From: Chamaea fasciata
Taxonomy: Eukaryota > Chordata > Aves > Passeriformes > Sylviidae
Direction: 5' to 3'
NCBI GenBank assembly: GCA_029207755.1
Contig: JARCOQ010000006.1
Coordinates: 31,020,522-31,084,521 of the forward strand
DNA length: 64,000 bases
Shown here: piece by piece, positions 38,291 to 49,770 of the stretch
How the letters are laid out: the number at the start of each line of letters is the position of its first letter
Position numbering within the stretch: position 1 is the first letter of the stretch
Program-made: the position numbers and the translations under genes
The notes under the pieces: model-generated
Told to the model about the DNA's origin: nothing
Seen by the model: the letters and a program-made list of their open reading frames with translations, nothing else
The model's database searches: none

Positions 38291-38942
38291 AATCACAGAA
38301 TCGAGAATGATTGAGGTTGGCAGGCACTTTTGGAGTTTATCTGGTCCAAATATCCTGCCCAAGCAGGATCACCAACAGCCAGTTGCCCAGGACCGCGTCT
38401 AGATGGCCTTTGACTATCTCCAAGGATGGAAAGTCCATGCCCTCTGGGCACAGCAACTTGCTACCCTCACAGTAGAGAAGATGGTTTTTTTGCATAGACA
38501 GGAACTCCTGTGTTTCTGTTTGTGCTCATTGCCTCTGGTCCTTTCATTGAGCTCCACTGGAAAGGGCCTGGCTTCAAAGTTTTTGCATCCTTTCTCCAGC
38601 TATTTACATGGATTAGGGAGATCTCCCATGAGTGTTCTTTCCCTAGGCCAAATAGCCCAGCTCTCTCAGTTGCTTCTCTTGATGACTTGCTGCTGACTTC
38701 TCACAATGGCTTCCTTGTCCTTCATCTGTCTGGAAATTGTTCCTGGGATCAGGTGCTCCCTTCCCTACCAGGAATCAAGGTGACACTGACCAGTCTGTAG
38801 TTTTCTGTGTCCTCCTTCTTGACCTTTTAGATAATAGGACTGGCATTTTGTTTTTTCTGGCCCTCAGATGGCCTTGATTTTTTTCAAGATAATCGAGAGG
38901 CATGATTATTGATTACTGACACCTGCCCATTCTGTCAGCACT
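38291..38942 (-). mobile_element. CR1 LINE, minus strand, two joined parts
   Basis: On the minus strand the 3' tail is at 38291 (AATCACAGAATCGAGAATGA on the plus strand). From 38291 to about 38695 the order of blocks is that of the CR1 3' region, for example CAGCCAGTTGCCCAGGACCG, CTCCAAGGATGGAAAGTCC and GGAGATCTCCCATGAGTG. From about 38700 to 38942 it changes to the reverse complement of the beginning of the reverse-transcriptase domain; GGTGACACTGACCAGTCTGT is the reverse complement of the segment coding the YRPVSLT-type motif. Most of the palm, the catalytic site and the rest of ORF2 are absent between the two. The plus-strand frames at 38403-38800 are antisense. Inactive. Confidence 0.9.
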
Positions 38943-39590
38943 TATACGCCCAATTTGTTTAAATATTTTCTGACCTGATTCTCTTCCACTAAAAAGGATT
39001 GTGTTTCTGTGTATGATAAGGTATATCTTACAGGCAGATCAGGTGCTTGACAATATAATAGGAGTTGCCAATTACCTGTCTAGACATATTTTCATAGTGA
39101 GTGATACAGGAACAGTTGAATGGTCTGATGCACTTAATCTGATTTGAAATGTTTTTAAATTGTGTATTGTCCAGTGATAAAAAAATTAGCTGGCCCAAAA
39201 GATTCTATCAGTCAAGAAGGTGAAAACCTTGAAAACAAAGTTGTGTCAGCTTTCCATTTTGAGATTTCAGAGGTTCTTCTGTTGAATTATACATTTTTGG
39301 TATTCATGGATTCATCACACCAAATGTTAAACTAGGCATAAATAAAAACTAATGTAGATCATTCTTTTCTCAGGCATAGGTATGAAACCATGAAATGAGA
39401 AATGCCGAAGTACAGGAACGGCAATGTTGTTACTGCATGTTTTGCAATACTTTAGCCACCTGTGTATTTCAAAATGAGCATTTCTTCTCAAAGAAAAGGT
39501 AAAACAAAAAAATCACTACATGCAGTGTATTAGTAGAACTATTTTCTAAAATTATCCCTGAGATATGAGAACTATGCAAGCAAATAGATA
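38943..39590. other. AT-rich non-coding interval
   Basis: About 650 bp between two minus-strand CR1 copies. Nothing recognised. Confidence 0.5.
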
Positions 39591-40039
39591 ATCATAGAAT
39601 ACCAGGTTGGAGGGGACTTCAAGGGTCATCTGGCCACTTTCCTTGGCTAAAGCATGGCCTGGGCAAGGTGGCCCAGCCCTCTGTACAGCTGGATCTTAAG
39701 AGTCCAATGCTAGGGAACCTACCACTTCCCTTGGGTGATTATTTCAGTGGCTGATTGTTCTCTTTATAAAAATCTTCCTCCTGTGTCGAGTTAGAATTTC
39801 ACAGTAGGAACTAGCACACATTACCCCTCATCTCACCCATGTGAATACTTGGGAAAAGAAAGTCCCCATCTTCTCTGTAGCCACCCTTTACATACAGGAG
39901 CATGGTTATAAGGTCTTCACTAAGACTTCCCTTCTCCTGGCCAAACAAGCCTAGCTCTCAGCCTTCCCTTGGATGGCAGGTTTCCCAGTTCTTTTATCAT
40001 CTTTGTGATTCTTCTTTCGACCCTTTTCAGCCTGTCCAC
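39591..40039 (-). mobile_element. CR1 LINE, 3'-terminal fragment, minus strand
   Basis: The plus strand begins with ATCATAGAATACCAGGTTGG and continues GGACTTCAAGGGTCATCTGG, CTGGGCAAGGTGGCCCAGCC, CAGCTGGATCTTAAGAGTCC and TCTTCACTAAGACTTCCCTT, then CAGCCTGTCC. This is the reverse complement of a CR1 3' end. The tail resembles the GACCAGATGATC-type subfamily seen at 9279 more than the TTTGGGTT type at 46362 and 54844. It is 5'-truncated and mutated. Confidence 0.9.
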
Positions 40040-41995
40040 AAAATGCAAAGTATTTACAGGATTTGCCATGATAACTCAGTGCTTTGATACTGAGGATACA
40101 TAGTGTCATGTGTGGACAGCTTCAGTCGATCATCCCTGTTTCTATTTACACGAAAGTCACATGTAAAATTACTGGCATGTATGGAAATATGGATGCTTCC
40201 CTGGCTTATGCTTGACACCCTTAGAGGAAAATTACTTAGCTTACTTTAATTAGGAGTGTGTATTTTCCTTTCCCCAAGCAGTTATATCCAGCCCAGAAAC
40301 ACACTGCTTTGCAGAGGCAGTCTGTATGCAGAGGGGGAACACTCTCAAGATTTGTACCATGTCAATAATTCAGAATATTGCCTCAGTGTCTTGAAGAATG
40401 AAAGTTATCAAAGTGTTTACAACAAATAGAGAGATTAGCCAAAAAGTTTGTCTTGCTTGTCCAGAGTACTCTTAATTTGCAGGTGGACCTTGGAAAGGAG
40501 TGCAGACTGACAGCTGTGAGTTGCAGAGATAGAAGCACTTGGATGCACTTTGCAGCTTTTACAGGTACTTAGAAATTGAACACATATCTGACCTTTCTAT
40601 CTCAAGTGTCATAAATAGCCTCAAGACTATGTTTTTACATGAAAAAGTCTAGGAACGTGTCACATACCATGGTCTAGAGTTTGTTGGGGAACAGCTCTCA
40701 TCATATATAGCTAAAATTACTTCAGCCTTTAACTATGTTAGAAGAAAAAGAACCAGTCAACACAACGAAAATCAATCACTAACTTTATTATACCATAAAA
40801 ACTATTCCTTTTTTCAGCTGTAGTTTATAATACTGAACTAATTTTATTTCAAGATAGCTGATTATTAAGACATAGCTGAAGATACTTTTCCTGGTCTAGG
40901 AAATATATCGCATCCTATCTATGCCAAAAAAAAGACATTAATGGATTATTAAAAAATATGTGTACACATCCATTTAAAAAAATTAATACCTCAAGGGCAG
41001 TACACAAGCTGCTTTTGTGGTGTTAAGTGGACTAGTGGAAGCAGTTGACCGATATCTTTTTATGTGTAGAACAAATGCATGATTTCAAGCCAAGGAAGTG
41101 ACTTTAGGACAAACTGAGACAGTTGCTGCTAATTCCAAGGTCAAGATATGGCTCAGTAAACCATTTATCAGAATGAGTGTTGAGCAGGGGACTTAGTTCT
41201 GTAATCAGGAGCTGGATGTCTGTCTGAAATACATCTGAAACTTCCTCTTGTGGAAGAAACTGCCTTAAATCAGATACACAGACTCCAGTAAGATGTAGAA
41301 CAACATCTGACACTTATGAAAGGAATCTTCAAAAAACAGTTGAGTGAGGAATTGTATAAACTAGCTGAGAGACCAAAAAATGGGAAATATTTAGATTAGA
41401 TTCCTAAAGTAAGGGAACACGCATAACTCCAAATTTTCTTCTGCCATTAACTTTTGTATACTTGTGTGTTCTTCAGTCCTTATATGTTTATCACTCTGTT
41501 TCTTCCTGATTATAGGTGTAAACATAGAAACATATGCATAAAAACACACAAATCCACACACTTATAGGCATTTTTTAAAATGCCTTTTATAAAGCCTATA
41601 TTGGTCTTTCCTTTGTCTGGCTCTTTCTTAGTGTAGCCTTTCATATTCTCTTATTATCAAAAGAAAGTTAACAATACTGACTTTTCTCTCTGAAGAAAAT
41701 TTTTCATTTATTTTTTAATTGTTGTTATTTCTTTGTAACAACACTAGTCCTTAAAAAATTTCCACAAGTTTGGAAAAGATTACTGTAATGTCTTGGGTAT
41801 AACTAGGATTCTTTGCCAGTGAGCTATTTGCACCAAACACCAATCTTTTCGATGTTATCCCAATGCTAGATGAATGTCAGTCCCAGCTTTGTTGTAATGG
41901 TGAGCAAATGACAGGTTAGCATTTATGAAACACTGCCCTCTTGTGCCTCAGTAAAGTGGGATTACAAAGAGATATATGTGTGGTTTCATTCCTTA

Positions 41996-42090
41996 TCTCT
42001 CTCTCTCTCTCTTTTTTTGTTTGCTTGTTTGTTTGTTTGGGTTTTTGGTTTTTTGTGGGGTTTCGTTAGTTGGTTGGTTGGTTTGGTTTG
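41996..42090. repeat. Compound simple repeat CT / GTTT / TTGG
   Basis: A CT run at about 41996-42012 is followed by a T run, then TTTG units to about 42040, then G/T-rich DNA and TTGG/TTTGG units to about 42089. Adjacent motif types in one block suggest slippage and successive mutation. Confidence 0.8.
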
Positions 42091-42589
42091 GACTAGAGAA
42101 GCTTGCTTCTTCCTTTGACAATTTCATCCTTTTTTTTTTTTTGTAGACACAAGAACAAGAGATATTTTCTTATAATTTTATTAGCAGTGGATGAGTAGGA
42201 GAAGATAAATAAATTCTCAGAAAATAAGTGGCAAGATGAAAAATTATATAGCTGGGCGATATGTGTGCAACTATAAATAAAATAAATATATGCAAATACA
42301 CTAAAATAGAGAAAACAAAAGGGAAAATAAGGTGATGATTTCTCAAAAAAAAACCCTTGATATTTTATTAAGTGGTGAGCACTGTCCCAGTGGCACATTA
42401 GATATCTGTCTGATAATTAACTAATAATTCCATTAAAAACAATAATTAACATTTAAGTATAACTGAGGTTTTTTTCTGGGTATAGTAAGAAGGTGCTACA
42501 AAACTGAAAAGAGGGGAGACATTTGTGCTTCCTACCTTGGTGGAGATCTGCGACATACCAAACTTGCTTCCAACACATCCTCATTTCAG

Positions 42590-42664
42590 GGCTTACAAAG
42601 AGCTATGTCTGAAGTGAGAGCAAAGATTGACACCTCCAAGGACCGAAACTTTCAACAGGGCTTG
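42590..42664 (+). other. Candidate coding exon, 75 bp, gene unknown
   Basis: The segment is bounded by a reasonable acceptor (CATCCTCATTTCAG) and a near-ideal donor (TTG then GTAAGC). It is exactly 25 codons with phase 0 on both sides, and only this frame is open; both other frames have a stop. The peptide begins GLQRAMSEVRAKID and ends DRNFQQGL: polar, helical, unlike the Phe/Leu/Ile/Asn-rich translations of surrounding AT-rich DNA. I do not recognise the family, and no second exon could be linked to it. If real, the window would lie in an intron of a plus-strand gene with very long introns. Pseudo-exons of this size occur by chance many times in 64 kb, so this stays a candidate. Confidence 0.27.
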
Positions 42665-43988
42665 GTAAGCTCATCTTTGTGCTGGGTTTTGTCTGTATTT
42701 AGAAGACTTCAGGATGCCTAAGTCTTATAATCAGCTTGTTTGTAGCAAAATCACTTGTAAAGTATATAAAGACATTAAACATAAAAGCTGATGCTTCAGT
42801 ATTTATTTTGTTGGGAAAAGCCACAGATAAAAAGAAAAATATAATCCTGAAACCAAAACTCTTACAAGGCTGCTACTTCTGCTGCCCTTGGTTTGACTCA
42901 TACAGTCAGGTTTGAGGGCAGAAAATAATATAAAACAAACAAAATCAATAGCATTTTTCTGGTTTTCAGATGCTCATGTGATCAATTTTCAGCCATAGCT
43001 GTTCTTCACAGGCTGGTTTGCCACACATGGGTAGTGAAATTAAAAACTGAAGAAAAAGTTCTCAGCATTTACAAGACAGTTAGATAAGACAGAATTGCTT
43101 ACTGCATACTAAATGTGTAGCATTTATTTTTTCCATTGCAATCACTGCGTCTGTTTCATCACAGCATGTTTCCTTATGCTATCCCTCACAAACCAAAGAG
43201 CTTCCATTAAAAACTATATTGCTGTGTTAAACCAAAACCCATGATCCTGCCTGGGATCAGAACTTTTCACATGGTGGACTAAATCTTCTTGAGTTTGAGA
43301 ATTTTCCATTGAAAATACAGCAGCAAAAGCAATATAGCACTTTCTGTGGAATTTGTGAACAACTGTCTCCATTCTCAGACCTATTTAGAAGCCATTTGTC
43401 TACGACGTTTTCCATATTTTTTGTAATGCTTGGACTCTGACATGAACATTTCATAACACAGAGAGCATCATTCCCTTCCTTGAGTTATGTTTGGCCATTA
43501 TTCCAAACACAGTTATTCAGTGCCTTGTACAGCTGAAGAAGGGGTAAGGAAAGACTGGACTGGAGCCTGTGTTCAAGCTTTTTGATTACTGACAAGAGGA
43601 AGAAAAAACCCAAGAATTTTTCAATAATGTTGTCTCTAACTCAAGGGAAGTAGTGCAATCTCAGTCAAAAGATGAAGGCAGAATCAAGTGTCAGATAAAA
43701 GTTTCTCCTTGAAGTAAAAATCCAACAAAATGTTGTGTGCATATGAAGTTGCCATAAACTTCTTCAACTACAGCCTTCAGAATTACTATGAGCCATCAAA
43801 TTCAAAAAACTTACTTAAAATCATAATTGAAAACCAATTATGGCAAACTAACAGCAATCAAGAAAATACATCTGAGTGGTTTTAGATTACTGAAGGTCAA
43901 AATTTCCTATAACAACTATATACAAGGAACTTCTAAGATTACATCAGATTCTGGAAACTTCATAAAATTTTTGTACATTTATTAAGGC

Positions 43989-44660
43989 TATCCTGGTTTA
44001 GGGCAAATTTTGGAAGGAAACTTCCAAATGGGGTCCCTCCAGGAAACAAATCAAGGGGCCCTCCCCCAGCTGGTTTGGGAAAAGACTTCTTTGGAGGAAA
44101 GTGGAAAAATCTGTTTATTTAAAAAGCAAAATATTCACAAGCATTAAAAAAAAAAAATTAGTAAAGTTCAACTGGAGACAAAGGCAATGAATGGAATTAA
44201 TTATCAGTACCTTCTTCCAAGAAGCTACGGAGATCCTTCTTTGTTTGGCATGGCTATAATATCTTTGGATAGAACTGCAATACTTGTATTTATAAGATAG
44301 ATCTGTTCTCATCTGTGCAAGTAGCTATCAAGGAAGAAGGAACAAAAAAGTGCATGTTTTCTTCAGATCTCTCAGTCAAATCACACAGATGTTAGCAAAA
44401 CTGTGGATGGAATCTCTCCAGCATCAACAGATACATAAGGCAAAATACTAGAAAGCTGTACTTTCTCCAAAAGCATCTGGGCTGTTTGAAAAGTTGATCA
44501 CAGCATGAATTTACAGTGCGGGGTTATGAGGATTCTAATCACTCCCAGGAATGGCTGGAGGTCATGGTGGCTCCTCAGCTACATCACCCCACAACAGGAA
44601 CCTTCTGAGGCTCCGACTCTCAGGATCTGGCCCTGTCGCACACAATTCCACATCAGGACA
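43989..44660 (-). mobile_element. Near-complete solo LTR of an endogenous retrovirus, minus strand
   Basis: The ends are imperfect inverted repeats: TATCCTGG at 43989 and CATCAGGACA ending at 44660, so the minus strand reads TGTCCTGATG...CCAGGATA. Canonical LTRs have TG...CA ends, here with one change at the 3' end. On the minus strand TATAAA lies at 44294-44289 and AATAAA at 44119-44114, followed by about 125 bp to the end. That gives U3, R and U5 in the right order and a total of 672 bp, normal for an LTR. The sequence near 43989-44100 (CCTGGTTTAGGGCAAATTTT, GGTCCCTCCAGGAAAC) resembles LTR ends I associate with songbirds and relatives. No internal viral genes flank it. A target-site duplication is not evident. 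Family name not assigned. Confidence 0.6.
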
Positions 44661-46361
44661 CCTAAATAGTCCTATATCATAAGGGTGTCCCTCTTCTCTT
44701 GAGGTAAACATTCTGCATGACATATATGTGGCCCACTTCAGAACTACAAATTCAATTCAAGCACGCTTAACTCTGTGAGGAAAAAATGTTGGAAAAAGAC
44801 ACCTAATATACAGAAAGATTCCTCATATCTTTTAAATAAAAAGAGCAAGTTAAAATTTCATTGATGCAAAGTCTCTACTGTTGACTGTTGTTTCATCCTG
44901 TATCCTAAAATCAATTTGTTGTAAGGGTTCTCCACACACTTACAAATAAAATCAATACTTTATTAACCAAGTCTTTCTTAACAAATTAAATAATCTCTCT
45001 AGTGAAAATCTTGAGTGACTGAGTAACAAGACTTCCTAAGTGAGTCACTGTCTTCAGACCCATACTGTGTGGTATCCATAAGGAAAATAGCCAGTAAGAA
45101 GAGAGGAAAGGGGGGTATGTACATGGAGACGCATCTGTTAATTCCTTTTCTTTCCTCCAGCTGACAACAGAGCCTTTCAATCTCATGCCAAGTGTCAGTG
45201 TGAACCAAAAATTACATGTTTGTGACTCTACCTGAGTAATTTCCAGATACTCATGTATATCTGATACCTTATATGTCAAAAGACACTAAGGGCTTTTCCT
45301 GTAAGTCAAAAACATTTTGCGATTCTTCAGACTGGAAAAAAATTAGAATCGCTACTTGAACTTTGTGTAAAAGGTGAAGCATCTCCTCAGGTACAAAACG
45401 ATATGCTAGTAAAGATCCAGGAAAAAAATTTGAATGAGTAAGAATACTACTTCTCTTATTTGTTTTCCTGGAGAAACTCACTGTACTATTACGCACTTGT
45501 GCACTAGCTTGATCCACTGCTTCCAGGTACATTGCCTTTTTAGAATAGTCATTGCCTCCAATTCTTCCTACCTGAACTGAGACAATCATATTCAATGAAC
45601 TCTTCCTTCTTCACAGTCTGGAAGAAAATGGCTGAGCTTTAGGAAAGCTCTACACTTATTCAGAAAAAGTATTGAGCTTCTGAGTTTTCCTACTTCAAAC
45701 TTTTCATATTTGAAGAAGGCTTGTAAACAGGCTAGGCTCACAGCAATTACAATGTTTTGAGATTTTGATTTGAGAGCTCTGGATTTGAGAGCTCTGGGGC
45801 ATTCATTGCTTCCTAAATAGGGAATGGATGTATGCTACCATAAGAAAAGAAGAGGAATGCAAGTAATGTCTTCTTGTAATATGTTTCTGAACACCTGGAG
45901 GAAACAGTTCTGCTTTCAGAGAAAAAAATTCATTTTTCCCCTTAAGAATACTAAAAACCTAGGAAGAGAGGTGAGAGGACTAGCTACTGATACTCCCCAG
46001 ATTCATTCAGTATAAATTTGGAGGATATTATATATCCTAGGTCATTCTCTAATCAATAATGTTATATAAATTCTATTTTGTATCAGATGAGAAATATGAG
46101 AAAACTTATTACTTTGAGTTTATCGTGAGCAAAAAGTTCAGCTTTGTTGAGAAAAATCTAGAAAACGTATATGAGTTTTATATGGTTCGTTAAGCATTTT
46201 GACTGCTCATTAATCAAACCTATTCAATGGAAGGCCAGAGGCAAGGAGACAGTAAGAAATTTGTTGATAGGCAGGAGAAATACAGAATGTATTCCATGTT
46301 TCTGCAATACACAGGCTATATCAAGTGCTAATGCAGTGGAGCAATGAAGGGGGTTCCCAAT
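44661..46361. other. AT-rich non-coding interval with minus-strand open stretches
   Basis: About 1.7 kb. On the minus strand open frames of 108, 97 and 69 codons cover 44986-45595 in two different frames. They have no recognised family and no convincing donor and acceptor pair, so no gene is called. A 15-bp tandem duplication is at 45767-45796. Confidence 0.45.
45767..45796. repeat. Tandem duplication of a 15-bp unit
   Basis: GATTTGAGAGCTCTG occurs twice in direct succession without a mismatch, which points to a recent small duplication. Confidence 0.9.
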
Positions 46362-46530
46362 CCTAGAATTCTAGAACGGTTTGGGTTGGAAAGGACCTTA
46401 AAAATCATCTAGTTCCAACCCCTCTGCTGTGGGTGGAGACATCTTCCATTAGAACAGATTTTTTAGAGACCCATCCAGCCCGGCAATGAACACCTCCAGG
46501 AATGGGAAGTCCACAACCTCTCTTGGTTAA
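46362..46530 (-). mobile_element. CR1 LINE, 3'-terminal fragment, minus strand
   Basis: The plus strand reads CTAGAATTCTAGAACGGTTT, GGGTTGGAAAGGACCTTAAA, ATCATCTAGTTCCAACCCC and CCACAACCTCTCTTGG. This is the reverse complement of the common avian CR1 tail. Only about 170 bp remain. The typical TTTGGGTTGGAAAGGACC wording is well kept. Confidence 0.92.
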
Positions 46531-48645
46531 ATTTGTAGCCCTACTGACCAGCAAGTACACTCTTGCCATTGCCAGTGAGATAACACAGTTTTTGTATGAA
46601 ATTTAAAGGCCTCAGAACTGAGGCTTCTTGGTTTTGTCACCAGCCTCAATTTGTTGTGAGAATATGTCGCTCTTTGGTAACAAATGTGTCTTGTTATGAT
46701 GTGGACTACAAGCCAGGAATAAGGGCAGGAAAAAAAAATTAGTGCACATTTTTGGATTATTTAGTAGTCACTTTTTTAAAGACCACCTGTCATACCATCT
46801 GACTTATATTTGACTGAAGCATAATACTGTAACAGTTCTAGACTATGCTTGTCAGAACCAGCAAGTACACAAAGAATACCATTAACCATTAAAATTACTT
46901 GTGATAATACCTTCACTAAAGAAAAAAAAAAAAAAAGAAAAAGTGACAGTGATAGATTAAAAGCTGCTCTAGAAAGAGATATTCTTTATTCTTAGTTTCA
47001 TGTACTTCCTATTTTTCAGGTACATGAGCTGATTACAAATGTGAAATTTGTTGTCAGATATCCATCTGCGCAGCATGAATAGGTAACAGCACATTGTATA
47101 CTCAGTGCAATACAGCTAGGAAGGAAAAAAATCTGTGCAAGGTAATTGAGGTAATGCAGAACACTAGATCACTACTAACAAATGCATAAAAGGAAACTGA
47201 GACATGAGAAAGGAATTAAATTATTCCAAAATGAGGATTTTCGGATTTAAAAACTAGTATCCTTGAAACAAAATAATGAAAATTATCCAAGATATTCACA
47301 TGAAGAAATCAGTCTTTAGATGTATAAAACACAAATTGAACACAACTACAGAATTTTTAATCAAGGTTTCCCTCTTTCTTTTCTTTTGTGTGTGTCATAC
47401 CCTATAAAAAATAATTTCTGTAGAAACATTTCATGAAAGACATCAAACATATAAGCAATCAGGCCTGCCAGGAAAGGAAATGAGGATGAGACTGGGACAA
47501 GCTTGAATCTCATTAGAATTCCTGCCTGGGAGGTTATTGTTAACCTATTTTCCTTCTCCTTTAAGAAGCCACTATTTGTGTCAGTTAGAAGAACAGAAAG
47601 TTAAAGAGGGAGACACAATGAAGGTCTTCTTAACCTTTAAATCACACCTAACCTATGTAAGTAGCTTGACTTGTGGGAGATACTGATGCTACTGATGCTG
47701 TAATCATCTTTATCTGGAAAAACAAGTGCAAAATTAATGTGACAAGAAAATTATATAAAATGAGGCATATTGTTGCTATATCTAAAACTGCTAAGATTTA
47801 TGTGAAGCATATAAATAGAGCTGCTTCAACAAAGGTTTTTATGAATTCTGATCTCATCCACAGACCATGGTTTTGCCTTTCACTATGTGGTAGCTGAAAT
47901 AATGTAAGTCAGTGAAAGCACAGCTCATGGATAATGTGAGAAATGCAGTTATTGCTAGAGATTACAAAACTTCTCCCTCACTCACAAACTTATAACTCCT
48001 TTTTTTGCACAACTTTGGAAATTAATAAACCAAGTGAGCAAATATGACATTATATTGGGCTGTGTTACTACATTTTTCAGTACTTTCTGCAGTTATGTTT
48101 TGCCCTCTCAGCGTCTGCTCCCATGGAAGAAATTTCAAAGTAAACCCTATAAAAGAATTTTTGTCCAGTATGGGATAATTTCACCTTGATAAAAGGCATA
48201 GGAAAAGATAACTTTATTTTCATTCAATAGATGCCCAGAAGAGATATAATAAAGAGCTATGTTTCAACTATCATAAGTAGTTGTTCCTCATGCCTTTATA
48301 TATGTTTTACTTAGTCAACATTCTTGCTTTCTTTGGTCAAGAAGGAAAGAGGTGGAAAATGTGGCTTAATTTCTCTGAAAAGCTAGAAAACTTTTAGGAT
48401 TTAGACAGTCTAGATTAACTTGCTCAATACTGACTTTATGTGCTATTATACACATCTTTCATCCCCATCAGTAGATGTAGTCTTGGTAAATTACTGCTGT
48501 AGCTGATAAGTCAGTGGGAGCAAAGACTCTAGGTAGAGAGAAATACTAATAGAAATATAAACCTTTTTACAAATACACTGAAATTTATTGGAGTGATGGC
48601 AATTTGTTCTTAAAAGAGTAACTTCCTTCTTGGGCCACTTCTCAC

Positions 48646-48954
48646 CATCTGAGTGATAGAAAGTCCTAGGGACAACATAAATGCAAGCATATAAGAATTA
48701 CACGGTTTTTGTTCGGGAATAGAAAACAGAAGGCTGGTTGTGTAGTAAAGTATTTCTACTTCAGCAAATCTCCGAAGATGAAGATTCGAACAACTGATCT
48801 GCCAATTTTCACAGCGTCTTGGCAGTTCATAATAATGCACATCTAACATTTGCATTTGCTGCTGCCAGTTCTTGATGTCTAATAAACACAGCTTAAGTGA
48901 CTTTATCATTACAGTGTCATCTTCATCAACAGCAATCTTCATTATATTTCTCTG
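48646..48954 (-). other. Candidate coding exon, 309 bp, minus strand, gene unknown
   Basis: On the minus strand the segment begins after TTTTCCATAG (acceptor with a fair pyrimidine tract) and ends at CAGATG before GTGAGA (good donor). It is exactly 103 codons, phase 0 at both ends, with no stop. The peptide is fairly rich in Gln, Glu, Asp, Arg and Trp, for example AVDEDDTVMIK and DIKNWQQQMQML near its start and LHLRRFAEVEILYY in the middle. This is less typical of random AT-rich translation. I recognise no domain, signal peptide or membrane segment. Open stretches at 44986-45595 lie on the same strand, but no splice-compatible link was found. In AT-rich DNA about 20 open runs of 100 codons are expected by chance on both strands of 64 kb, so evidence is weak. 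Confidence 0.22.
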
Positions 48955-49752
48955 CTATGGAAAACTACAATTTGAGGATAATAAGCACTTGAAATTGAAG
49001 GAAACAATGACTGCTTTCTATTTGAAGGTTGCTGAGGCCAGAGCCCATAGACACACTTGCTGCAGGTTTGTTTCCTCTCTGTGGTGTTCATGACTACACA
49101 CTTTTCTCATCTAAGTTTTTTTTTCTGAAACATGATATTTCTGAAAATATATTTTTTTTGCTATCATGGCTCTCAGATACAAGGTATTATTTATCTGTAG
49201 CAGCTAAAGAGAATCCTCACTACCTTGCAAATCGTAAGAAGTCTAGGATGTCAACAGTGGTGACATGGGATTACTCCACTCAAAATTCTTCTTTATTCTG
49301 ATAATTCTTCACTTTTAGAAGGAAAATAATTACCTGTTGTTCTATGTGAAACATAAAAAGTAGATCATCATCTGTGCTCCTGATACGCAATAAACCTGGA
49401 GATAGTACTCAAAAAGAAAAAAAGGATAAAAAATTGCTGAACTTTCAGGCTTGTCATGACGAATTATAATCCATTATCTAGTCCCATTACTTAGTTCACG
49501 TAAGTTAATATTTGCAAAAAGGCTGAGACTTCTAATCTCTGATTGAACATTATGGCCAGAAAATTTACTTAGAGATTTGATGGCGATTGCTGTAGATAGC
49601 GTTCTTTAGTCGGCATGATGTTTGTCTGTTCTTTGAGTGAGTCTCCACCACAGTGAATACAGTGAAAATAGATGTACTGGCACTAAATGGGTAAGCTCAT
49701 ATGTTGACATCACTGTAATTACGACATCATGAATATTAATCAAATCTCACTG

Positions 49753-49770
49753 CCTGAGTGTTTACTCAGG
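49753..49770. repeat. Small hairpin, 7-bp perfect stem, 4-nt loop
   Basis: CCTGAGT and ACTCAGG pair around GTTT. It lies 35-55 bp after TGACATCACTGTAATTACGA, which contains CRE-like and homeodomain-like words. No terminator role is implied in a vertebrate. Confidence 0.6.

Larger units (their letters stand above)
40040..43988. other. AT-rich non-coding interval
   Basis: About 3.9 kb. It contains a compound simple repeat at 41996-42090 and the exon-like segment at 42590-42664, both listed separately. A minus-strand open frame at 41104-41313 (69 codons) and another at 42093-42398 have no recognised similarity. Confidence 0.5.

Noticed and set aside
38403..38800. Plus-strand frames of about 96 codons each
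   Set aside because: They are antisense to the minus-strand CR1 copy.
47020..47082. Exon-like segment after TATTTTTCAG, before GTAACA
   Set aside because: The only open frame ends in a stop exactly at the donor, so it cannot be an internal coding exon; as a terminal exon it would not need the donor.
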